A stretch of DNA of 64,000 bases from Schaalia georgiae DSM 6843 (GCF_000429245.1 NZ_KE386870.1:1-64000), one strand, 5' to 3'; shown: positions 23,906-34,614, counted from the stretch's first letter. The notes: generated by a model from the letters alone, not told the origin. Made by a program: numbers and translations.

Positions 23906-25816
23906 GTGGAACCGCTGCCCATCTTCCTCATCGGAATGCTCATCATCGTCGCCTGCCAGTTCGCCGCGCCCCGCGTCGGAGTGGCGTCGCCGCTGATTCT
24001 GCTCGGCGTGGGCCTGGCGATCGGTTTCCTGCCCGTGGTCGCCCCCGTCAGGATCGACCCCCGCATCGTTCTGGAAATGGTCCTGCCCCCGCTGCTGTTC
24101 TCCGCTGCGGTGCGGATGCCCACCATGGACTTCCGGCGCGAGCTGTCCGCCGTCGCCATGCTGGCCATCCCCCTGGTCGTCATCAGCGCCGCCGCCATCG
24201 GCTTCCTGGTCAACTGGATGGTCCCACAGGTCTCGTTGCCCTGGGCCATCGCCCTGGGCGCCGTCATCTCGCCGACCGACGCGGTCGCCGTCTCCATCGC
24301 CAAGCGCAGCGGGGTCGCCCACCGGATCATCACCGTGCTGGAGGGCGAAGGGCTGTTCAACGACGCCACCGCCCTCGTCCTCCTCGCGGCGGCGACCAGC
24401 GCGGGCGTCGCCGCCAGCGAGAACGCGCTCAACCCCAGTGCCCTGGCCTCCGCGTTCCTGATCGCGCTCGTGGTCGCGATCGGGGTGGGCTGGGCCGTCG
24501 GCGAACTCGGCGTGCGGGTGCGCGCCCGCCTGAAGGATCCCACCTCCGACACGGTCTTCTCCTTCGCCATGCCCTTCCTGGCGTCCATCCCGGCCGAGCA
24601 CCTGGGAGGGTCCGGCCTGGTGGCCGCCGTCGTGGCGGGCCTGGTCGTGTCCATCCGCCGCGTCGGCCTGATCTCGGCGAACAACAGGCGCTTCGCCACG
24701 CAGAACTGGTCGACCGTCACAGTGGTGCTCGAGAGCGGGGTCTTCCTCGTGATGGGCCTGCAGGCCTACGGGATCGTCACCGACGAGGCGACCGGCACCG
24801 GCTATGAGGGGCTCGGGCGCGCCGCCCTGGTGGCGGTGGTCGCAGGGGGCGCCACCGTCGCGGTCCGGGCGGGGTTCGTCAGCGCCCTGCTGGCATGGCT
24901 GGACCACAGGCGCAAGCACTCCAAACGCCGCCACGAGCGCGACGAGGCCCGGATCGGGGTCTTCGAGGAGCGCCTCGCCGACGCGTGCACGGTCGATGAG
25001 GAGGTGCTCCAGGCCCGCAACCTCTCCGAGGAGGAATGGCGCGCCGCTCTGAACAGGTGGCACCGCCGCCTCGACCGCGTCCAACGGCGGAAGACGCGCC
25101 GCGGCTCAGACCTGGAGTACTTCGCGAACGAGCCCCTGGGGCCACGCGAGGGCGCCGTCGTCGTGTGGGCGGGGATGCGCGGGGCCATCACCCTGGCGGC
25201 CTCGCAGACGATCGCCCAGGACGTGCCGATGCGGGGGTTCCTTCTGCTGGTCGCGCTCCTGGTCGCAGCCGGATCGCTCATCATCCAGGGGCTGACGCTG
25301 CCCGCCGTCATCCGCTTGGTGAAACCCCAGATGGCGTCGGGCGAGGTCGATGACGAGGAGCGCAGGCTCCTCGCCCAGGTCATGGGGTCCGCTCTCGTGG
25401 ACACCGCGCTGGCGCAGGCCATCCAGGAGATGGACGGCAAGGAGCTGGCGCAGGCCGGCCTGTCGCACACGCTCGCACGCATCGAGCACGCCCAGGGGGA
25501 CAGTGCTCCGCCCCCGCGCGCGCAAGAGCGAGCCATAGAAGGACTGCGGGCGGTCCTCGCGGACATCCCCGCGGGCGCCGGGGCCGATGGAGCTGGCCCG
25601 GCGGATGGGCCCACTGACGCGGACGAGGTCGCCCGAGCCTTCACCCGCTGCCAGATCCGCGAGCTCGCCCTCGAAGCGATCCAAGCCCAGCGCGAGGCGC
25701 TGCTGGACGCGCGCGACGAAGGGGTCTTCTCCTCCGTCGCCCTCGACGGGGCGCTCGCACGCCTCGACAATGAGGAGATCCTCCTGGTCCTGGGCTCCCA
25801 CGGCCCGGAGCACTAG
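23906..25816 (+). CDS. CPA1-family monovalent cation/H+ antiporter
   Basis: The 636-residue protein has the NhaP/NHE layout. MVLPPLLFSAAVRM and ISPTDAVAVSIAKRSG contain the paired Thr-Asp of helix 4, EGEGLFNDATALVL contains the Asn-Asp of helix 5, and WAGMRGAITLAASQTI follows. A hydrophilic loop of about 85 residues (RRKHSKRRHERDEARIGVF...RRKTRRGSDLEYF) separates the last helix blocks, and a 130-residue cytosolic tail is helical. It exchanges Na+ or K+ for H+ at the membrane. GTG 23906 is chosen because the frame's true N-terminus is hydrophobic (VEPLPIFLIGMLIIVACQF). It is distinct from the NhaA protein at 7700. Confidence 0.88.
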   Translation: MEPLPIFLIGMLIIVACQFAAPRVGVASPLILLGVGLAIGFLPVVAPVRIDPRIVLEMVLPPLLFSAAVRMPTMDFRRELSAVAMLAIPLVVISAAAIGFLVNWMVPQVSLPWAIALGAVISPTDAVAVSIAKRSGVAHRIITVLEGEGLFNDATALVLLAAATSAGVAASENALNPSALASAFLIALVVAIGVGWAVGELGVRVRARLKDPTSDTVFSFAMPFLASIPAEHLGGSGLVAAVVAGLVVSIRRVGLISANNRRFATQNWSTVTVVLESGVFLVMGLQAYGIVTDEATGTGYEGLGRAALVAVVAGGATVAVRAGFVSALLAWLDHRRKHSKRRHERDEARIGVFEERLADACTVDEEVLQARNLSEEEWRAALNRWHRRLDRVQRRKTRRGSDLEYFANEPLGPREGAVVVWAGMRGAITLAASQTIAQDVPMRGFLLLVALLVAAGSLIIQGLTLPAVIRLVKPQMASGEVDDEERRLLAQVMGSALVDTALAQAIQEMDGKELAQAGLSHTLARIEHAQGDSAPPPRAQERAIEGLRAVLADIPAGAGADGAGPADGPTDADEVARAFTRCQIRELALEAIQAQREALLDARDEGVFSSVALDGALARLDNEEILLVLGSHGPEH

Positions 25817-25864
25817 GGCACGACGCCCTCAGGGGCACTAGGGCGCGTTGCCCTCGGGCGCCCT
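25815..25864. terminator. Two small hairpins between converging genes
   Basis: AGGGCACGACGCCCT (25815-25829) and arms AGGGCGC/GCGCCCT (25840-25864) fold between the ends of the antiporter and GNAT genes. They lack T-runs; weak bidirectional termination is possible. Confidence 0.35.
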
Positions 25865-26451
25865 CAGTCGGTCGTCACGCGGGTGCGCACGAGCCCCGCC
25901 CCGAAGGCGTTGAGCTCTCTCTCCAGGCGCTCCGCGCTGATGGCGCCGGCGCCCGGGCCCCTGTGGAGGACCCGGAAGGTCTGGCCGGCCTCGTGCGTGA
26001 GCATATTCGACACGGTGAAGCCGTTGCGCTGGTAGAACGCGAGGCGGCGCAGGCGCTGGCCGTAGTTGCCGGCGGACTCGTCGATGGGCTCGATCTCCAG
26101 GAACAAAGGCAGATCCGGGTGCTCGTCGGCGAACCACTCCAGGATCCGCCTCCCGTAGCCCGCCGAGCGCAGCCGGTCGTCCACCGCCAGGAAAGCCAGG
26201 TAGACGAGGTCCTTCGACACGAAGGAGTAGGTGAAGGCGACCACTTCCGCGTCGTGCGCCGAGGGGTCGGACAGCTCCGGGTCCACCCACGCCGTGAAGG
26301 AAATGGCGCGCCGCCGCATCGCGCTCGCGTGGAGCAGGGGCAGGGGGACCCGCTCTTCAGGGGGGAACGCCCGGCGGTAGAGGGCGTGCACCTGCGAGGC
26401 GATGGGCCCGCGCAGGGGAACGCGAACAGGCGTCAGTGGAGCGCTCGTCAT
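25864..26451 (-). CDS. GNAT-family N-acetyltransferase
   Basis: The 195-residue protein shows the GNAT core: LVYLAFLAVDDRLRSAGYGRRILEWF carries the acetyl-CoA pyrophosphate loop (RSAGYG), followed by LFLEIEP and LAFYQRNGFTVSN. It would acetylate an amine, peptide or protein N-terminus; the target is unknown. It stands alone on the minus strand, convergent with the CPA1 antiporter and divergent from the large ABC fusion gene. ATG 26451 is the frame's first start. Confidence 0.83.
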   Translation of the reverse strand: MTSAPLTPVRVPLRGPIASQVHALYRRAFPPEERVPLPLLHASAMRRRAISFTAWVDPELSDPSAHDAEVVAFTYSFVSKDLVYLAFLAVDDRLRSAGYGRRILEWFADEHPDLPLFLEIEPIDESAGNYGQRLRRLAFYQRNGFTVSNMLTHEAGQTFRVLHRGPGAGAISAERLERELNAFGAGLVRTRVTTD

Positions 26452-26569
26452 GTGCCGTAGTCTACGGGATGGTGGAAATCAGGGGAGAACCAGGGGAGGA
26501 GGGCGCGCTCGCGGAACCCGGGCGGCGTTAGGGTGGAGGGGAATCCGTGCTGGAGGAGGAGGGCTGACC

Positions 26570-29500
26570 GTGCTGGAGCTCCGCGAGATCACCAAGGCCT
26601 ACAGGACCGCGAACCTGGTCCAAGTCGCCCTCGACCGCGTGTCGGTGGCCTTCCGGGACAACGAGTTCGTCGCGGTCCTGGGGCAGTCGGGGTCGGGCAA
26701 GACCACCATGCTCAACGTCATCGGCGGACTCGACCGCTTCCAGAGGGGCGACCTCGTCATCGACGGCGTCTCCACGAAGGCCTACAGGGCCCGCGACTGG
26801 GACGCCTACCGCAACAACCGCATCGGCTTCGTCTTCCAGTCCTACAACCTCATCCCCCATCAGAGCGTCCTGGCCAACGTCGAGCTCGCCCTCACCCTGT
26901 CGGGAGTGTCCCGGGGCGAGCGGCGCAAGCGCGCCCTCGACGCCCTAGACCGCGTGGGGCTGTCCGAGCACGTCCGCAAACTGCCCTCCCAGATGTCCGG
27001 CGGGCAGATGCAGCGCGTCGCCATCGCCCGCGCCCTCATCAACGACCCGGAGATCCTCCTGGCGGACGAGCCGACCGGCGCCCTCGACTCGAAGACGAGC
27101 GTGCAAGTCATGGATCTGCTGCGCGAGGTCGCCAAGGACCGCCTGGTCATCATGGTCACCCACAACCCCGAACTCGCCCACCAGTACGCCACCCGCATCG
27201 TCGAACTGGCCGACGGGCGGATCGTCGCCGACTCCGAGCCGTTCACGCCCGGCACCGAGGAGGTCCGCGAGGCGAAGCCGGCCAGGCGCACCTCAATGGG
27301 CTTCCTCACCGCCCTGGCGCTGTCCTTCAACAACCTCATGACGAAGAAGGGCCGCACCCTGATGACCTCCTTCGCGGGGTCGATCGGCATCATCGGCATC
27401 GCGGCCATCCTGGCGCTGGCCAACGGGGCCAACGCCTACATCCAGCGCACCGAGGAGGACGCGCTCAGCTCCTACCCCCTGACCATCCAGAAACAGGGGT
27501 TCTCCATGGAGTCGATGATGAGCAGCGCCGTCCTGGGCGGCTCGTCCACGGAGGGGGACCCCGGGGGAGTGAGGGTCTCGTCGCGGCAGTCCCTGACCGG
27601 CATGATCCAGAACGCGAAGACCAACGACCTCAAATCCCTGAAGGTCTACCTGGACAACAACGGCGGCGGCATCAGGTCCCACGCCTCGTCCGTCGAGTAC
27701 GGCTACGGGACCACCCCCCTCATCTTCCAGCAGGACACCAGCAAGGGACTCAACCAGGTGAGTCCGGAGCCGGCGTTCTCACCGATCGCCTCCGCCAGGG
27801 GCGGCAGCGCGAACCCCATGTCCTCCACCTCCTTGTCCACCGACGCCTTCTACCAGATGCCCACGGACCGGTCCCTGTACGCGGACGCCTACGACGTGCT
27901 CGCCGGGACGTGGCCCACCGGCGCCGACGACCTGGTCCTGGTCCTGGACGCGGAGGGGCAGATCTCCGATGTCTTCGAGTACACCCTCGGGCTCAAGGAC
28001 CACAAGGACCTCCAGTCCCTCATGCGCTCGTACTACTCGGGGCAGATGGGCCGGGGGGCTGGCTCCCCCCAGTCAGGCGCGCAGTCGGGCGCCGGGGGAG
28101 CCTCGCCCACGGTGTACGACTATTCGCAGATCCTGGGCACGGCGTTCTCCCGCGTCAACGCCCCGGACCAGTACACCTACGACTCCACGTACCGGGTGTG
28201 GACCGACCACTCCGCCGACACCGACTACATGAAGGACCTGGTCTCCAAGGGCCAGCGCCTCACCATCACGGGGATCGTCAAGCCCAAGTCCTCCAGCCGC
28301 ACCCCCTTGCGCCAGGGGATCGGCTACACCGCCGACCTCACCTACCGGGTCATCGACGAGGCGGGGGCCAGCCAGATCGTCAAGGACCAGATCGCCTCGC
28401 CCACCATCGACGTGTTCACCGGAAAGACCTTCAAGGAGCTCGCCGACGGCCAGAAGGACAAGGCGTCGGGTTTTGACATGTCCTCCCTGTTCAGCGTGGA
28501 CGAGGGCAAACTGGGGGCCGCGTTCCAGATCGACCCGTCGAAACTGCAGATGGACATGTCCGCTCTGGACTTCTCCGGCCTGGACCTGTCGGGCTTCGAC
28601 TTCTCGCAGCTCGACATGTCGGGGATGGACCTGAGTGGGCTCGACCCGTCCGCGCTGGTGCCCTCGGGGGCCCAGTCGGGCCTGCTGCCCGGCATGGACC
28701 TGGGGGAGCTCACGAAGCAGTTCCCGCAGCTGGCGGACATCGATTTCGCGGGGATCGTCTCCGCTGCCCTCAAGGACGGTGCCGTGAAGGAGGGCGCGGG
28801 CGAGTACCTGGCGTCCCGTGCCTCGCAGATCGCCCAGGACTTCATCGCCTACGTGCGCGAGCAGGCGGCGAAGGCCCCCGACTTGGACGGCGACGGCATC
28901 CCCGACATCGACCTGGTGGAACTGGTCAGCGACTACATGAAATCCGCCGACGTCCTCCGGCAGCTGACCGACGCCGTCACCTCCGACCAGGTCATCGACT
29001 CGGGCAAACTCATCGCCAACCTCACCAAGGCCCTGGGGGACGACCCGGCGATCGCCCAGATCGCGCAGGCCGTGTCCCAGCAGATCGCCGACGCGATCTC
29101 CACCCAGATCGCCGGTCAGCTCTCCGGACTCCTCGGCCAAGGAATGGGCGCGGTCCTCAGCCAGATGATGAGCGACACGATGGGGCAGGCGATGGGCCAG
29201 ATGATGGAGGGGTTCGCCGAGCAGATCCGCGCGCGGATCTCCTCCGCGATGGACGGTTTCGCCGAGGCCATGAGCTCGGCCGTGTCCATCGACCCCGGCG
29301 CCTTCGCCGACGCGTTCTCCATGAACTTCGACGAGAAGTCCCTGGCTGCCCTCATGGCCACCATGATGAGCACGAACGTGCCGGACTACGACACGAACCT
29401 GAGGGGCCTGGGGTGGGCGGCCATCGACTCGCCGACCACGATCAGCATCTACCCGAAGAGCTTCGCGGACAAGGACGAGGTGAAGAAGATCCTCGACGCC

Positions 29501-30004
29501 TACAGCGCCGACCAGGTCAGCGCGGGGGCCCCGGACAAGGCGATCACCTACACCGACCTCATGGGCACCCTCATGAGCTCGGTCACCAGTATCATCGACG
29601 TCATCTCGTGGCTGCTCATCGCCTTCGTCTCCATCTCCCTGGTGGTCTCCTCCATCATGATCGCGATCATCACGTACATCTCGGTCCTGGAGAGGCGCAA
29701 GGAGATCGGCATCCTGCGGTCGATAGGCGCCTCCAAGGGCGACGTGTCCCGCGTGTTCAACGCCGAGACCGTGATCGAGGGGTTCCTGGCGGGCGTCATG
29801 GGGGTGGGGATCACCTACGGCCTGTGCTCCCTCGTCAACGCGGTCGTCTCCTCGGTGTTCGACGTGCACGGCATCGCGCAGTTGTCGCCCGTGGCGGCCG
29901 GGGCGCTCATAGCCGTGTCGGTGGGGCTCACTGTTTTCGCCGGCCTCATCCCGGCCTCGAGGGCCGCCCGCCAGGATCCTGTGGAGGCCCTGCGCTCGGA
30001 GTAG
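26570..30004 (+). CDS. Giant MacB-type ATPase-permease fusion with large external domain
   Basis: The 1144-residue protein carries an ABC ATPase at residues 1-225 (Walker [12 protein letters not shown], signature [15 protein letters not shown], Walker [14 protein letters not shown]). A membrane helix near 262-285 ([20 protein letters not shown]) follows, then an external region of about 700 residues. The FtsX end has three helices and the cytoplasmic [20 protein letters not shown] coupling turn. The external part contains about seven pentapeptides of the form [LFM]-D-x-S-[GQA] (about 663-697) and a calcium-site-like [14 protein letters not shown] (about 770-785). GTG 26570 has GGAGGAGGAGGG upstream. 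It is monocistronic. MacB-like export or a sensor for a cell-surface partner is inference; the substrate is unknown. Confidence 0.87.
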   Translation: MLELREITKAYRTANLVQVALDRVSVAFRDNEFVAVLGQSGSGKTTMLNVIGGLDRFQRGDLVIDGVSTKAYRARDWDAYRNNRIGFVFQSYNLIPHQSVLANVELALTLSGVSRGERRKRALDALDRVGLSEHVRKLPSQMSGGQMQRVAIARALINDPEILLADEPTGALDSKTSVQVMDLLREVAKDRLVIMVTHNPELAHQYATRIVELADGRIVADSEPFTPGTEEVREAKPARRTSMGFLTALALSFNNLMTKKGRTLMTSFAGSIGIIGIAAILALANGANAYIQRTEEDALSSYPLTIQKQGFSMESMMSSAVLGGSSTEGDPGGVRVSSRQSLTGMIQNAKTNDLKSLKVYLDNNGGGIRSHASSVEYGYGTTPLIFQQDTSKGLNQVSPEPAFSPIASARGGSANPMSSTSLSTDAFYQMPTDRSLYADAYDVLAGTWPTGADDLVLVLDAEGQISDVFEYTLGLKDHKDLQSLMRSYYSGQMGRGAGSPQSGAQSGAGGASPTVYDYSQILGTAFSRVNAPDQYTYDSTYRVWTDHSADTDYMKDLVSKGQRLTITGIVKPKSSSRTPLRQGIGYTADLTYRVIDEAGASQIVKDQIASPTIDVFTGKTFKELADGQKDKASGFDMSSLFSVDEGKLGAAFQIDPSKLQMDMSALDFSGLDLSGFDFSQLDMSGMDLSGLDPSALVPSGAQSGLLPGMDLGELTKQFPQLADIDFAGIVSAALKDGAVKEGAGEYLASRASQIAQDFIAYVREQAAKAPDLDGDGIPDIDLVELVSDYMKSADVLRQLTDAVTSDQVIDSGKLIANLTKALGDDPAIAQIAQAVSQQIADAISTQIAGQLSGLLGQGMGAVLSQMMSDTMGQAMGQMMEGFAEQIRARISSAMDGFAEAMSSAVSIDPGAFADAFSMNFDEKSLAALMATMMSTNVPDYDTNLRGLGWAAIDSPTTISIYPKSFADKDEVKKILDAYSADQVSAGAPDKAITYTDLMGTLMSSVTSIIDVISWLLIAFVSISLVVSSIMIAIITYISVLERRKEIGILRSIGASKGDVSRVFNAETVIEGFLAGVMGVGITYGLCSLVNAVVSSVFDVHGIAQLSPVAAGALIAVSVGLTVFAGLIPASRAARQDPVEALRSE

Positions 30005-30137
30005 GCGCCCCGGGACCCGGAGGAGCCCGTGCTGGGATCGGGCCCCCGACCGTCATTTACCGGACAATCGTGGGTGCTGTGCGAAGTGGCGTAGCCTGGT
30101 CGCGCAACCACCCGTCCCGCCCAGCGAAGGAGCCGCC

Positions 30138-30722
30138 ATGCCGACACCCCCACAGCTCGCCACCGACAAGAAGGCCGCCGTCCTGCTCGCCGCCGGATGC
30201 GAGGAGGTGGAGGCCCTGGCCGTCGTGGACGCCCTTTTCCGCGCCGGGATCCGCGCCGACCTCGTCTCGGTCTCGCAGTCCCTCGAGGTCGTCAGCTCCC
30301 ACGGGGTCCGCATTATTGCGGACGCGCTGATCGCCGATGTGGAACTGGCGGACTACGACCTGCTGTACCTGCCCGGCGGCATGCCCGGAACCCTGCACCT
30401 CAAGGCGTGCCCCGCCGTCCCCCTCGAGATTCTGCGCCGCGCCGACGCGGGGGAACCGATAGCCGCGATCTGCGCCGCACCGTCCATCCTGGCCGAGCTG
30501 GGGGTCCTGGACCGTCGTCGCGCCACCGCGAACCCCGCGTTCATGGAGGCGATCGCGCAGGGCGGCGCCACCGCCGAGGAGAAGCCCGTCGTCGTGGACG
30601 GCGCCATCACGACCAGCCGCGGCGCGGGGACGGCCTTCGACCTCGGCCTCGAGCTGGTGCGCCAGATGCTGGGCGACGGGGCCGCCGACGCCGTCCGCGC
30701 CGGAATCATCCACAGCCACTGA
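30138..30722 (+). CDS. DJ-1/PfpI-family protein
   Basis: The 194-residue protein has the DJ-1/ThiJ layout: an acidic cysteine-pocket residue in AAGCEEVEALAVVDALFRAG, LPGGMPGTLHLK, and the nucleophile elbow IAAICAAPSILAELGVL with reactive Cys near residue 115. Family members act as protein or metabolite deglycases, chaperones or redox sensors, so the exact activity is uncertain. ATG 30138 is preceded by AAGGAG at 7 nt. It lies between the giant ABC fusion and TatD, on the same strand. Confidence 0.88.
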   Translation: MPTPPQLATDKKAAVLLAAGCEEVEALAVVDALFRAGIRADLVSVSQSLEVVSSHGVRIIADALIADVELADYDLLYLPGGMPGTLHLKACPAVPLEILRRADAGEPIAAICAAPSILAELGVLDRRRATANPAFMEAIAQGGATAEEKPVVVDGAITTSRGAGTAFDLGLELVRQMLGDGAADAVRAGIIHSH

Positions 30723-30878
30723 ACCCATTGCCGCGCACTGGCGCCCGGCTGTCCCGCGCGGCCACGGCCGACCCGGACCGGCAGCGCCGCGGTGCCCGCC
30801 CGGCGTGCGCCAGCGCCCCTGCCGGGGCCGCCGCGCCGGGCCCCGCGCCCACCGCACCGAGGAAAGAAGGACACCCGC

Positions 30879-31790
30879 ATGAGCAAGCGCCCGCCCCGCC
30901 GCTGGCCGGACCCCGCCGCCCCCCTGGCGGGGCCCGTCATGGACAACCACACGCACCTGCCGGTCCACCCCGGCCAGATCCCCTCCCCGCAGGGCGAGCG
31001 CCTCAGCCTGGACGACCAGCTGGAGCGTGCCCGGCGGGTGGGCGTGGAACGCGTGGTCTCCTCGGCGTGCGAGATCCCCGACTTCGATCCGATGCTGGAG
31101 GTCGCCCGCGCCCATAAGGGGGTGCGCGTCGCCCTGGCGCTCCACCCGAACGAGGCGGCCCTGCACGCGGGCGTGGCCGAGCCCTCGCCCGACGGCCTGG
31201 TCCCGCAGGTGCGCGTCCACCACGTGCCCCTGGACGAGGCGCTGTCGGAAGTGGAGTCGCACCTGGGGGATCCCGCTGTGGTGGCGGTGGGGGAGAGCGG
31301 CCTCGACTTCTACCGCACCGCCCAGGAGGGCCGCGGCGCGCAGGCGGAGTCGTTCCGCGCCCACCTGGAACTCGCCCGCCAGGCGGGACTGCCCCTGCAG
31401 ATCCACGACCGCGACGCCCACAGGGAGACGCTGGGGGTCCTCGCCGAGGCGGGGGCGGGCGTGCCCGGGATCGTCTTCCACTGCTACTCGGGCGACCGCG
31501 AGATGGCCCTGGCCCTGGCGGAGAACGGCTGGTACGCCTCCTTCGCGGGGCCTGTGACCTACCCGGCGAACGGGCACCTGCGCGAAGCCCTCCTCGCCCT
31601 GCCCAGAGAGCTGGTCCTGGTGGAGACGGATGCGCCTTACCTCACGCCCGCGCCCTACCGTGGCTGCCCGAACGCGTCCTACGTCATATCCCATACGGTC
31701 CGTTTCATCGCCGATCTATGGGAGGTCGATGAGGAATCGGCGTGCCAGCAGCTGATGGCGAACTCAGTGCGCGTGTATGGCGAGTGGTAA
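30879..31790 (+). CDS. tatD: TatD-family metal-dependent deoxyribonuclease
   Basis: The 303-residue hydrolase has the metal ligands of the TatD/amidohydrolase fold: MDNHTHL near the N-terminus, GESGLDFYR, QIHDRDA, FHCYSGD and VETDAPYLTP. It removes nucleotides from DNA 3' ends in repair. The N-terminus is about 20 residues longer than in E. coli TatD. ATG 30879 is preceded by GGAAAGAAGG at 8 nt. It stands just before the two cell-wall hydrolase genes, an order common in actinobacteria (tatD-rpfB-ksgA). Confidence 0.9.
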   Translation: MSKRPPRRWPDPAAPLAGPVMDNHTHLPVHPGQIPSPQGERLSLDDQLERARRVGVERVVSSACEIPDFDPMLEVARAHKGVRVALALHPNEAALHAGVAEPSPDGLVPQVRVHHVPLDEALSEVESHLGDPAVVAVGESGLDFYRTAQEGRGAQAESFRAHLELARQAGLPLQIHDRDAHRETLGVLAEAGAGVPGIVFHCYSGDREMALALAENGWYASFAGPVTYPANGHLREALLALPRELVLVETDAPYLTPAPYRGCPNASYVISHTVRFIADLWEVDEESACQQLMANSVRVYGEW

Positions 31791-31874
31791 GCCGCGCCAC
31801 TGGGTGGAACGGGTGGCCCAGCTTATTGTGACGAACGAGCTTGGTGTGGTACAGCACATGGATTTCGCGCTCCT

Positions 31875-31890
31875 GTAACAAATTGGTTAC
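31875..31890. promoter_or_regulatory. GTAAC-N6-GTTAC palindrome upstream of the first Rpf gene
   Basis: GTAACAAATTGGTTAC is an inverted repeat 78 bp before the rpf start, in an AT-richer stretch of the 177-bp leader. It resembles half sites of cell-wall-stress regulators such as MtrA, which bind direct GTAAC repeats, but here the arms are inverted. No classical riboswitch core was recognised. Confidence 0.4.
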
Positions 31891-31967
31891 GGTGTGGGGG
31901 ACAAGCCGGGAAAGGGCGCCCATCGCCAGAGGGCCTGCCTGCCGGTACCTACAACGTCTGGAGCCAC

Positions 31968-33119
31968 GTGAGGACACTCAAGCACACCCGGCGCACAGTC
32001 ATCACCGCCGCCTCTGCCGCGGCCCTCGTGATCGGGGGCGGGGCCGCGGGCCTGGCCTACGCCTCCCACCGCACCGTGACCATCGAGGTGGATGGAGCCT
32101 CCCAGCGGGTCTCCGGCTTCTTCTCGACCGTCGGGGACGCCATCAGCGCCGGTGGGATCACCACGGGCGACCACGACCTCATCGCCCCCGCCCCCGAATC
32201 CTCCGTCGCCTCCGGCGACACGGTGGTGGTCCGCACCGCCACCGAGTACCGGGTGAGCGTCGACGGCGCGCCCACCACCGCGTGGTCCACGGCCTCCTCC
32301 GTGAGCGGGGTCCTCGACGCGGTCCCCTCCGCCGGGAGTGTTGCGATCGCAGCCGACCGCTCGCAGTCCCGCGCCGAGATGCCCGTCGGCGCGGACACGG
32401 TCCACGTGACCGCCGACGGCGAGACCACGGACGTCACCGCAACCGGGCTGGACGGCGCTTCGGCGATCCTCGCGAAGGCGGGCGTGAGCGCCGGCCCCCT
32501 CGACCGGGTCGCCTTCCACCGCGGCGCCGACGGCGTGACCCTGCGCGTCCAGCGCGTCACCCGTGGCAACGTCACCTCCTCCACCAGCATCGACTACACC
32601 ACGGAGGAGCGCGACGACGACACCCTGGACAAGGGCACGACGAAGACGGTGCAAGAGGGCGCCGCCGGTTCGGAGACCACCGTCGCCTACCAGGAGAGCA
32701 TCGACGGGGTGGTCACCGTCAACGCCGTGCTCTCCACCACCCGCACCGAGCCCACGGCCCGCATCGTCGCGAACGGGACGAAGGAGGCGGCGCAGCCCGC
32801 TCCCGCCCCATCCGCCCCGTCCTCCGGCTCGTCCGGATCCTCCGCCCCGTCCGACTCCGGGGCCTCCGCCCCCAGCGGGGACGACGCCTCCATCTGGGCG
32901 GCCATCGCCCAATGCGAGTCCGGCGGCAACCCCACGACCAACACGGGCAACGGCTACTACGGGATGTACCAGTTCTCACTGCCCACCTGGCGCAGCGTCG
33001 GAGGGACCGGCCTGCCCTCCGAGGCCAGCGCTGAGGAGCAGACCATGCGGGCCCGCATGCTCCAGCAGCGCGCGGGCTGGGGCCAGTGGGGATGCGCATA
33101 CAAACTGGGCCTCGTCTGA
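31968..33119 (+). CDS. Resuscitation-promoting factor (DUF348-G5-Rpf)
   Basis: The 383-residue secreted protein has a signal/anchor segment (TVITAASAAALVIGGGAAGLA), DUF348 repeats in residues about 40-190 (VDGASQRVSGFFSTVGDAISAGGI), a G5 domain (about 220-290), a Ser/Pro linker, and a C-terminal Rpf domain (SIWAAIAQCESGGN, catalytic Glu in CESGGN, then WRSVGGTGLPSEAS and a final WGQWGCAY). It cleaves peptidoglycan and supports growth resumption. It starts with GTG 31968. A second protein of related build follows 54 nt after its stop, so the pair is probably co-expressed. Confidence 0.92.
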   Translation: MRTLKHTRRTVITAASAAALVIGGGAAGLAYASHRTVTIEVDGASQRVSGFFSTVGDAISAGGITTGDHDLIAPAPESSVASGDTVVVRTATEYRVSVDGAPTTAWSTASSVSGVLDAVPSAGSVAIAADRSQSRAEMPVGADTVHVTADGETTDVTATGLDGASAILAKAGVSAGPLDRVAFHRGADGVTLRVQRVTRGNVTSSTSIDYTTEERDDDTLDKGTTKTVQEGAAGSETTVAYQESIDGVVTVNAVLSTTRTEPTARIVANGTKEAAQPAPAPSAPSSGSSGSSAPSDSGASAPSGDDASIWAAIAQCESGGNPTTNTGNGYYGMYQFSLPTWRSVGGTGLPSEASAEEQTMRARMLQQRAGWGQWGCAYKLGLV

Positions 33120-33173
33120 GGCGCCCCGTTTCGCTACGATGAGTAGTCCCAGGCCAGTGCAACCAGGAGAACC

Positions 33174-34598
33174 GTGAGCACGCATCTGAAAGTGTCCCTG
33201 CCGTCCGCTGTCTCCATGGCGGTCCACGCCATCGGTGGGCGCCTCCGCGCCTTCGCGCCGTCGCCCGTCATGGTCCTGGCCTGCGCGACGGCCACGGGGG
33301 CCATCGTGCTCGGCACGGCGGGGGTGTCCATCGCCTCCTCGCACGTCAACGTCATGCTGGAGGTCGACGGTGTCAGCCGCCCTGTCGCGGTGTGGGGCAA
33401 CAACACAGTGTCCGACGCGCTCAAAGCCGCAGGGGTCCGGGTCGCCGACTCCGACCTGGTCCAGCCCGGGGCCGGTGAGGCCCTGGCCGACGGCGACACC
33501 ATCGTCGTGCGCTCCGCCAAGCCCTATTCAGTGGCAGTGGACGGGAAGGTCCGCACGGTGTGGACCACGGCCGCCTCCGCCGATGCGATCCTCGCCGATG
33601 CCGGAGCCCTGGGCTCCAAGGTGTCCCTGGCCGCTGACCGCTCCTCCTCGCGCGACTCGCTCACTCCCCTCGTCTCCCGGCAGCGCTCCGTGGTCCTCAA
33701 CGCCGACGGCACCAGCAAGCAGATCGAGGCGCGCCCCGGCCAGGACGCCCGGGCCACCCTGCACGACGCGGGCGTCGCGGTCCACCCCCTCGACCGGGTC
33801 GCCGTGTCCACCGACGAGGCGGGCGCCCTCACCGTCGACGTCCAGCGCGTGACCCGTGGACCGGCCACCGAGACCGCAGAGATCCCCTTCTCCGAGACCA
33901 CGACGACCTCCTCCGACCTCTTCGTCGGGGAGTCCGAGGTCACCACGCAGGGCGTCAACGGCGTCACCACGTGGACCGTGTGGCAGGAGCAGAACGGCGA
34001 CAAGGTCCTCACCTCGGTGCCGCTCACCGAGCACGCGACGACCCCGCCCGTCGCCCAAGTGCGCAGCGAGGGGACGAAGGAGGCGACCCCCGCGGCCCTC
34101 ATCGCGGCGGGCATCGACCCGAAGGCCACCCTCGAGGAGCGCACGGAGTCCAACGGCACCACCTCGGTGCGCTACCGCGCCAAGCTCGGCTCGATCTCCA
34201 CGCCCGAGGAGATCGCGAAGATCACCCAGGAGGCGGGCGGCTCGTCGGGCAATGGCGCGGGCGCTCCCACGCCCAATGTCCCCCTCGTCTACTCGGGCGA
34301 GGACCCCCGATCCCTGGCGCGCCCGCTCGTGGCCGCGCGCGGCTGGTCCGACTCCGAGTACCAGTGCCTCGTCCAGCTGTGGAACCGCGAGTCCCAGTGG
34401 AACCCGCACGCGCAGAACGCCTCCTCCGGTGCCTACGGCATCCCCCAAGCCCTGCCGGGCTCGAAGATGGCCTCCGCTGGAGCCGACTGGCAGACCAACC
34501 CGGTCACCCAGATCAACTGGGGGTTGGGCTACATCGCCGGGCGTTACGGCACGCCGTGCTCCGCGTGGGCGCACTCCAACGCCGTGGGCTGGTACTGA
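33174..34598 (+). CDS. Second G5-domain secreted cell-wall hydrolase with SLT-like C-terminus
   Basis: The 474-residue protein repeats the DUF348-G5 plan of its neighbour after a membrane segment ([22 protein letters not shown]), but its C-terminus is different. It is a soluble-lytic-transglycosylase-like domain ([30 protein letters not shown], catalytic Glu in NRESQW) with a Cys pair (YQCLV and TPCSAW). It would cut glycan strands. GTG 33174 has AGGAGA 4 nt upstream. Having one Rpf-type and one SLT-type catalytic head on the same G5 stalk side by side suggests domain swapping after duplication. Confidence 0.9.
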   Translation: MSTHLKVSLPSAVSMAVHAIGGRLRAFAPSPVMVLACATATGAIVLGTAGVSIASSHVNVMLEVDGVSRPVAVWGNNTVSDALKAAGVRVADSDLVQPGAGEALADGDTIVVRSAKPYSVAVDGKVRTVWTTAASADAILADAGALGSKVSLAADRSSSRDSLTPLVSRQRSVVLNADGTSKQIEARPGQDARATLHDAGVAVHPLDRVAVSTDEAGALTVDVQRVTRGPATETAEIPFSETTTTSSDLFVGESEVTTQGVNGVTTWTVWQEQNGDKVLTSVPLTEHATTPPVAQVRSEGTKEATPAALIAAGIDPKATLEERTESNGTTSVRYRAKLGSISTPEEIAKITQEAGGSSGNGAGAPTPNVPLVYSGEDPRSLARPLVAARGWSDSEYQCLVQLWNRESQWNPHAQNASSGAYGIPQALPGSKMASAGADWQTNPVTQINWGLGYIAGRYGTPCSAWAHSNAVGWY

Positions 34599-34614
34599 TA
34601 CGGCCAGCGCCCAC

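Noticed and set aside
28073-29869. A 598-residue minus-strand frame
   Set aside because: It is the shadow of the external domain of the ABC fusion; His/Asp/Arg-rich with no family text.
31791-31967. A possible c-di-AMP (ydaO-type) riboswitch before the Rpf gene
   Set aside because: Such riboswitches are known upstream of actinobacterial rpf genes, but I could not find the conserved core in this 177-bp leader.
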